A DNA stretch of 10,253 bases, from contig NZ_CAKQFJ010000044.1 of the NCBI RefSeq assembly GCF_934230905.1, positions 1 to 10,253 on the forward strand, written 5' to 3'. The stretch comes from an uncultured Veillonella sp. (GTDB lineage Bacteria; Bacillota; Negativicutes; Veillonellales; Veillonellaceae). The notes under the pieces were generated by a model, which worked only from the letters and a program-made list of their open reading frames with translations, had not been told where the DNA came from and did no database searches. How positions within the stretch are numbered: the first letter of the stretch is position 1; each line of letters begins with the position of its first letter. The translations under genes and the position numbers were made by a program. Shown here piece after piece: positions 7,743-10,253 of the stretch.

Positions 7743-10253
7743 TTACGATTTAGAAGCTAATAATTGATCAACTGCAGCTTTCAATGCATCAATTTCAGAT
7801 TGTTGCTTATCGAGCTTAGCTTTATAGGCTTCATTTTCAGAACGCAATTGAGTCATTTCATCTTGCATTACATAAATAGAACTGATAGGACCTGCCTTGT
7901 AACGATCAGGAATATTTTTCTTTTCAGCACTAATGCCAAATTTATGTGTAACACCAGCATTAACCATATTATGGTTACCGCCTACAGAAACGCCTACATT
8001 AAACATGGTATTGTCATTTGTATAATGAGCTAGACCAATCGCTGCCGCAGTTTGACCACGATAGTTCCCTACACCAGCCATAAATTGGGTTGGCTCTAAT
8101 GGATCATATTGAATTGGTTTTAATGCAGCCATAGCCGCAGCATGAGCACCAACGCGTTCAACTTCAGCAGCCACTTGATTGATGGCTGCCGCTTGGCTAT
8201 TACCAATACCTTGTAATTGCGACATATTAACCGCATCTGTTGGCGCTTGGCCCGGTGCAACATTGGTAATCTTATGACCACCATTATTTAATCCATCACT
8301 AGTTAAGGATACAACACTAGGCGCTCCCCCTGCTGGCGTAATCGTTATACCATTACCATTAGTTATCGTAGTACCTGCTGGATCAGTGAACGTAGCAGAT
8401 GTCATACCAGACAATACAGGGTTGACTGCATAACTAATGGTTTTACCAGCTTGAGTCACTATCATATTATTACCAGCTTTGAAAGTAACAATTTCATCAG
8501 CCTTGATTTTTTCTGGACTTGTACCAGTAACATTACTTTGACCAGATCCATCTGTACCAACAGTAACCTTCCAACCAGAATTAGCTACAGCATCTTGTAC
8601 ATCACCTACGGTAGCCGCATTAGAACGGGTTGTACCACCACTGGCAACATTGGTAATCGCTTTATTACCAGCATCGATGCCAGCAGCCGTTACAGATGGA
8701 CCACCTGTAATATGGAATCCTGTTGTATTTAATACGGAATTACCGGCTGTGAAGGAGTTACCTGCAAATGTATTGCCTTGAATAGTACCATTCGTACCAT
8801 TTAAACTAATTTGATTAGCACCGCTACCTACGGTAACAGATTTATTAGCTGCCACAGAATCTACCGTTAAATCTTTTTTCGTCTTAATCGTGACTTTCTT
8901 TTTATTAGTACCATCTTGGCTAATTTCGATATTATCGCCATTCACAAGATCTACCGTATCGCCACCCTGTACCAACGTTGTATCGGTAGTACTAGAGTTA
9001 GTTGTTAAATTCCAAGCAGCCCCACTCTTAGCGGCTTCAGCCGCTTTATTAATAGCATCAGATACATTTTTAGCGGTTACTAAACCATCTGCACCTGTTA
9101 CAGAAGCAGCCCCAGTTGTAGCATTGCTATTAATAGTGGCACGAGTCGTAGAGATTTCAACAGTACTACCATTCATAGCGGTAGTGATGTAGTCCCCTGT
9201 TTTCCCTTTCACATCGAACGCTACATTGCCATCTTTTAAGGATTGACTCGAAGCAGTACCGCTATCTGCACCAAGAGAAATGGTACGATTTACGGCTGTT
9301 TGTGCATTATCTATGGCCGTTTTTGTGGCTGTATCTAAACCAAAGGATACCGTACCATCCGTACCTACGGTTGCCTCTGTACCAGTACCATTTACAAAAT
9401 TAAGTCCTTTCGCTAAGGATACTTTCTTCGCATTCGCATCGGTATCATTATTGGCACGATAAGTCAAATCTGTTTTAGTCGCTAATTTTGCCGTATCGAT
9501 ACCAATAGCATAATTTTTAGCATTAGTCCCCGTTGTTGCCGATACAGTAATCGGATTATCTGTTTGAGTAGTATCTTTGCTAACCGTTACGGCACCGACT
9601 GCTAAATCTTTAATTTTAGAAGCATCTACAGATACTTGTACACCTGCAGCTGTCGCTTTCGTGCTCACCAAATTACTATCGCCTGTAACAGCAAAGGATA
9701 CATCGCCGTCTTTAAGGTATTTATTACCTGTAGCCCCAGTATCTCCTGTTAAGCCAATACCTTTTGTAGTAGCGTTCACCACATTAGTATCTAAACCAAC
9801 TGTAATAGTTTGGTTGTTAACAGTAGCGGTTACACCATTTGCACCAGCCACATTCAATTTTTGAGTCTTAAGATCTACTGTACTATTGTTGGTACCATCT
9901 GTAATATTGAGGTTTTGTGACAAATTAGCTACAGCATCTTGTACATCACCTACAGTAGCCGCATTAGAACGGGTTGTACCACCACTGGCTACATTCGTAA
10001 TCGCTTTATTACCAGCATCAATACCAGCCGCCGTTACAGATGGACCACCGGTAATATGGAACCCTGTTGTATTTAATACGGAATTACCTGCTGTAAAGGA
10101 GTTACCTGCAAAGGTATTACCACTAACGGCACCAGTTGTACCATCTAAACTAATTTGATTTGTACCGCTACCTACAGTAACAGATTTATTAGCCACAATA
10201 GAATCTACCGTTAAATCTTTTTTCGTCTTAATCGTGACTTTCTTTTTATTAGT
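7743..10253 (-). CDS. Trimeric autotransporter adhesin, C-terminal part with YadA anchor; 5' end outside window
   Basis: This is the C-terminal 836 residues of a second type Vc adhesin. The frame is open to the right edge, so head domains and signal peptide are not visible. Residues are counted from the window edge. A beta-rich modular stalk fills 1 to about 655, with Trp-containing modules at W414 (AWNLTT) and W561 (GWKVTV), GANG-like motifs, and two DAGNKAITNVASGG connectors. A HIM/neck motif lies at 660-680 (HKITNVAPG..PTDAVNMSQL). A short helical neck then leads into the YadA-type anchor at about 698-773, whose four strands per monomer form a 12-strand trimeric barrel in the outer membrane. 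After the barrel comes an unusual tail of about 63 residues ending in a regular coiled coil. There are no Cys residues. The gene ends at TAA 7745-7743 and an intrinsic terminator follows about 60 bases on. A GTG at 10196 could be mistaken for a start, but the reading frame and repeat continue unbroken upstream of it. Confidence 0.95.
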   Translation of the reverse strand, partial: TNKKKVTIKTKKDLTVDSIVANKSVTVGSGTNQISLDGTTGAVSGNTFAGNSFTAGNSVLNTTGFHITGGPSVTAAGIDAGNKAITNVASGGTTRSNAATVGDVQDAVANLSQNLNITDGTNNSTVDLKTQKLNVAGANGVTATVNNQTITVGLDTNVVNATTKGIGLTGDTGATGNKYLKDGDVSFAVTGDSNLVSTKATAAGVQVSVDASKIKDLAVGAVTVSKDTTQTDNPITVSATTGTNAKNYAIGIDTAKLATKTDLTYRANNDTDANAKKVSLAKGLNFVNGTGTEATVGTDGTVSFGLDTATKTAIDNAQTAVNRTISLGADSGTASSQSLKDGNVAFDVKGKTGDYITTAMNGSTVEISTTRATINSNATTGAASVTGADGLVTAKNVSDAINKAAEAAKSGAAWNLTTNSSTTDTTLVQGGDTVDLVNGDNIEISQDGTNKKKVTIKTKKDLTVDSVAANKSVTVGSGANQISLNGTNGTIQGNTFAGNSFTAGNSVLNTTGFHITGGPSVTAAGIDAGNKAITNVASGGTTRSNAATVGDVQDAVANSGWKVTVGTDGSGQSNVTGTSPEKIKADEIVTFKAGNNMIVTQAGKTISYAVNPVLSGMTSATFTDPAGTTITNGNGITITPAGGAPSVVSLTSDGLNNGGHKITNVAPGQAPTDAVNMSQLQGIGNSQAAAINQVAAEVERVGAHAAAMAALKPIQYDPLEPTQFMAGVGNYRGQTAAAIGLAHYTNDNTMFNVGVSVGGNHNMVNAGVTHKFGISAEKKNIPDRYKAGPISSIYVMQDEMTQLRSENEAYKAKLDKQQSEIDALKAAVDQLLASKS
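7746..7877 (-). other. C-terminal coiled-coil extension after the beta-barrel
   Basis: The last 44 residues (793-836) form regular heptads. Counting from I793, the a/d positions are I, M, M, L, N, Y, L, Q, I, L, V, L with no break, and charged residues occupy most other positions. Because the final barrel strand of a type V anchor ends on the periplasmic side, this trimeric coil is expected to reach into the periplasm. A basic linker containing KKNIPDRYKAGP precedes it. Confidence 0.85.
7935..8162 (-). other. YadA-type C-terminal membrane anchor
   Basis: Visible residues about 698-773 contain a short amphipathic helix (VERVGAHAAAMAALKPIQ) and then four alternating beta-strands around MAGVGNYRG, TAAAIGLAHY, MFNVGVSVGG and MVNAGVTHKFG. 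Small residues dominate the helix and strand interior, as expected for a 12-strand trimeric pore. The LKPIQYDPLEPTQFMAGVG entry is typical of YadA anchors from Negativicutes. The last strand ends in HKFG rather than at the protein C-terminus. Confidence 0.92.
8214..8276 (-). other. HIM/neck motif before the anchor
   Basis: Visible residues 660-680 read HKITNVAPG, then PTDAVNMSQL, the canonical connector found just before the anchor helix in YadA-like proteins. An Ala/Gln-rich helical neck (NSQAAAINQVAAEVERV) links it to the barrel. Confidence 0.85.
8581..8909 (-). repeat. Long in-frame direct repeat, copy near the C-terminus
   Basis: This 329-base block matches 9925-10253 at a constant offset of 1344 bases (448 codons) with 28 mismatches by my count, about 91% identity. 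It encodes KKVTIKTKKDLTVDS, the SVTVGSG.NQIS module, GNTFAGNSFTAGNSVL, FHITGGPSV and the connector DAGNKAITNVASGGTTRSN. The match may continue beyond the window edge. Confidence 0.9.
9660..9932 (-). repeat. Stalk cassette shared with the giant adhesin (copy in partial adhesin)
   Basis: This is the partner of 789-1061 at a constant offset of 8871 bases, in frame and without gaps. Mostly silent divergence points to an old duplication under protein-level constraint rather than very recent gene conversion. Confidence 0.85.
9925..10253 (-). repeat. Long in-frame direct repeat, copy at the right window edge
   Basis: This is the partner of 8581-8909. The outermost 29 bases are identical between copies, so the homology probably extends upstream past the window. 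The stalk of this gene may therefore consist of several units of about 448 residues. Confidence 0.9.

Noticed and set aside
7764..8033. A plus-strand open frame of 89 codons over the anchor region
   Set aside because: It is antisense to the conserved YadA anchor and coiled coil, which explain the sequence fully.
10194..10196. GTG at 10196 as the start of the partial adhesin
   Set aside because: The frame stays open upstream to the window edge, and those 19 codons are part of a repeat also present inside the gene (8581-8909). There is no signal peptide.

Overview
The window holds parts of two very large genes for trimeric autotransporter adhesins (type Vc secretion, YadA/Hia/UspA family). They lie head-to-tail on the minus strand and are separated by a 549-base, very AT-rich intergenic region. 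The C-terminal anchor (LKPIQYDPLEPTQFMAGVG type) with a coiled-coil tail, the AT-leaning codon use and the extended signal peptide together suggest a diderm Firmicute of the Negativicutes, most likely Veillonella. That assignment rests on recall of family sequences, not on a search.

Reading along the minus strand, the first gene (B, 10253 to 7743) enters from the right edge already inside its stalk. It runs through a modular beta-rich stalk, two copies of a stalk block, a HIM/neck motif and the YadA outer-membrane anchor, and ends in an extra C-terminal coiled coil. A strong intrinsic terminator follows its stop codon (7649-7681). The AT-rich region 7194-7648 carries the ribosome binding site of the second gene and probably its promoter, but no gene.

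The second gene (A, 7193 to beyond base 1) starts with a full extended signal peptide. It continues with three separate Hep/Hag head blocks joined by HIM/neck connectors, then a long stalk that leaves the window at the left edge. It is open for 2397 codons with no stop, and its C-terminal anchor lies outside the window. Its stalk is built from the same cassettes as gene B. One 91-codon stretch is 84/91 identical in protein, while a 60-base sample of it differs at about 18% of bases, mostly silently.

Both products should be exported by Sec, trimerise, insert through the C-terminal barrel and project as fibres for attachment or aggregation. All plus-strand open frames are antisense shadows of these two repetitive genes. 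I found no RNA gene, mobile element, CRISPR array or defence system, and nothing that amounts to a new biological system. The points most worth checking are the C-terminal coiled coil predicted to lie in the periplasm, the shared stalk cassettes, and the multi-head layout.
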